Shown here one piece after another: positions 63,149-64,000 of a stretch of 64,000 bases of DNA. Below the pieces are notes generated by a model. That model was not told where the DNA came from, searched no databases, and was given only the letters and a program-made list of their open reading frames with translations. Location: contig NZ_CP110224.1 of NCBI RefSeq assembly GCF_026013645.1, forward strand, positions 3,534,001-3,598,000. The letters run 5' to 3'. The position numbers were made by a program, and so were the translations under genes. The stretch is from Virgibacillus natechei. GTDB taxonomy: Bacteria; Bacillota; Bacilli; Bacillales; Amphibacillaceae. The first letter of the stretch is position 1. Each line of letters begins with the position of its first letter.

Positions 63149-64000
63149 TCAATTCTCTTGCCTATCCTTTTTTATCTTCCTATAAATCAGAAATCCACCC
63201 AGACCGACGATCCCCAATATAACAAGTACCGGTAAGCTTCCAACAAAGAAGACAAAAAGTCCCGAAAAGAAGGAGATAACTGCGTTGATACTTTTCATAA
63301 ATTGCTGTTTCGTCTGCTCCCAGGTGTTTAACTCGTCACCGGCTATCGAGACATTATTTTCTTCAATATGGATGGTAACCGTTGCAAGATCCGTTCTATT
63401 TTCCAAATAATTCATTCGGCCTGTGATTTCCTCAATCTCGCCTTGGACGTTTGCCAAATCATCTGAAATAGCTAGCAGATCCTCTGTTGCTTCTGCTTCT
63501 TCCATAAACGATAGTAGCCTCTCCTCCACGACTTGTTGCGATTCCAGGCGTGATTCCAAATCAATATACTCTTCTGTCACGTCCTGACCGGAAACCGAAC
63601 TTTCCACAACCTTGCTGCTACCATCCTCTACGATTTGAATAAACTCTTGAAACTGCTCTTGAGGAATCCGTGCGGTTATCTGTCCATTCGTTGAATCTTC
63701 ATCCGTACCCTCTTGCATCGTGGAGTCCACAATATAGCCACCCCGATCGGCAACTTCGGTCTGGATATCATTTACAGCTTGTTGATACTCTTGTACCTCA
63801 ATACGGAGATTGGCTGTGTAAATTACTTTTCGGTCTATTTGGCTACCATCTTCTGCTTGGGTTGAATTTTCCTCTTGAGACTCTTCGCCCTCCTGCTGCG
63901 CGCGATCCGCTTCGTCCATGTTAGTCATCGAATTACTGCTGTCATCTGCTGAAAATTCCTCTGTCTCCATTGTAACATCATTTGCTGATTCACTATCTTC
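63149..64000 (-). CDS. DUF4349 envelope protein (N-terminus beyond the window)
   Basis: The reading frame stays open to base 64000, so the true start and probable lipoprotein signal lie outside. Visible parts: an acidic Glu/Asp/Ser/Gln-rich spacer, the DUF4349 domain (KVIYTANLRIEVQEY, ITARIPQEQFQEFIQ, VTEEYIDLESRLESQQ), a coiled coil with DLANVQGEIEEITGRMNYLENRTDLATV, and a C-terminal membrane helix (SLPVLVILGIVGLGGFLIYRKIKK). Similar Bacillus proteins are membrane-attached and of unknown function. Confidence 0.88.
   Translation of the reverse strand, partial: EDSESANDVTMETEEFSADDSSNSMTNMDEADRAQQEGEESQEENSTQAEDGSQIDRKVIYTANLRIEVQEYQQAVNDIQTEVADRGGYIVDSTMQEGTDEDSTNGQITARIPQEQFQEFIQIVEDGSSKVVESSVSGQDVTEEYIDLESRLESQQVVEERLLSFMEEAEATEDLLAISDDLANVQGEIEEITGRMNYLENRTDLATVTIHIEENNVSIAGDELNTWEQTKQQFMKSINAVISFFSGLFVFFVGSLPVLVILGIVGLGGFLIYRKIKKDRQEN

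Overview
The window looks like the chromosome of a low-GC, Gram-positive, spore-former-type Bacillaceae, most like the salt-tolerant Virgibacillus/Oceanobacillus group. The grounds are many proteins whose closest named relatives are Bacillus subtilis Y-genes (YpmR/YpmS, YuzA, YuzB, YugN, YpuA, YndM, YkpA, YwqA), strong AGGAGG-type ribosome binding sites, frequent GTG/TTG starts, an S-box riboswitch, cre-like sites, one sigma-B-like promoter, lipobox proteins and SH3/LysM wall enzymes. The genus is inference; no rRNA or tRNA gene was seen.

Layout. 0-5 kb: a histidine-utilisation operon read leftwards (hutH-hutU-hutI-hutG, hutG cut by the window edge) with a two-hairpin leader. 5-9 kb: a small membrane protein, an acyl-CoA thioesterase, cardiolipin synthase and a methionine gamma-lyase-like enzyme. 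9-17.8 kb: a RarD-type permease, a compound GC-rich repeat, an S-box-controlled homocysteine synthase with an unusual C-terminal extension, ypmR-ypmS, an RDD protein, a permuted NlpC/P60-like protein and an ABC-F ATPase. 17.8-19.8 kb: a Nudix pseudogene and an intact IS3-family (IS150-like) element with a -1 frameshift signal. 20-25 kb: the threonine-to-glycine pair kbl-tdh, a tiny membrane peptide, a LysM/3D wall protein and a YpuA homologue. 25-31.5 kb: an inverted copy of the compound repeat, an MFS exporter with a possible ATT start, a YuzB homologue, an alcohol dehydrogenase with RidA, a lysozyme-like protein and a MATE exporter.

31.6-43.5 kb holds an acyl-CoA ligase, a complete peptide ABC importer (substrate-binding protein divergent from permease-permease-ATPase-ATPase) and a TAXI-type TRAP importer with its DUF1850 partner. 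43.8-50.5 kb has a stress protein behind a sigma-B-like promoter, a SWIM/SNF2 helicase, an MFS exporter, a 21-bp minisatellite, a TauE-type exporter and a Cu-Zn superoxide dismutase-like lipoprotein. 50.6-52.1 kb is a gene graveyard with at least two recognisable decayed genes. 52-64 kb has small conserved proteins, an AEC transporter, DoxX, a GntR-controlled ABC operon with a visible promoter and operator, a MerR regulator next to a NatAB-like ABC exporter, a SH3b-amidase, and a DUF4349 protein cut by the right edge.

No defence island, prophage, CRISPR array or new multi-gene system was recognised. The most interesting structure is a family of GC-rich intergenic repeats. Three copies share terminal stems that differ by compensatory base changes, and the larger compound copies form an inverted pair around about 14.5 kb.
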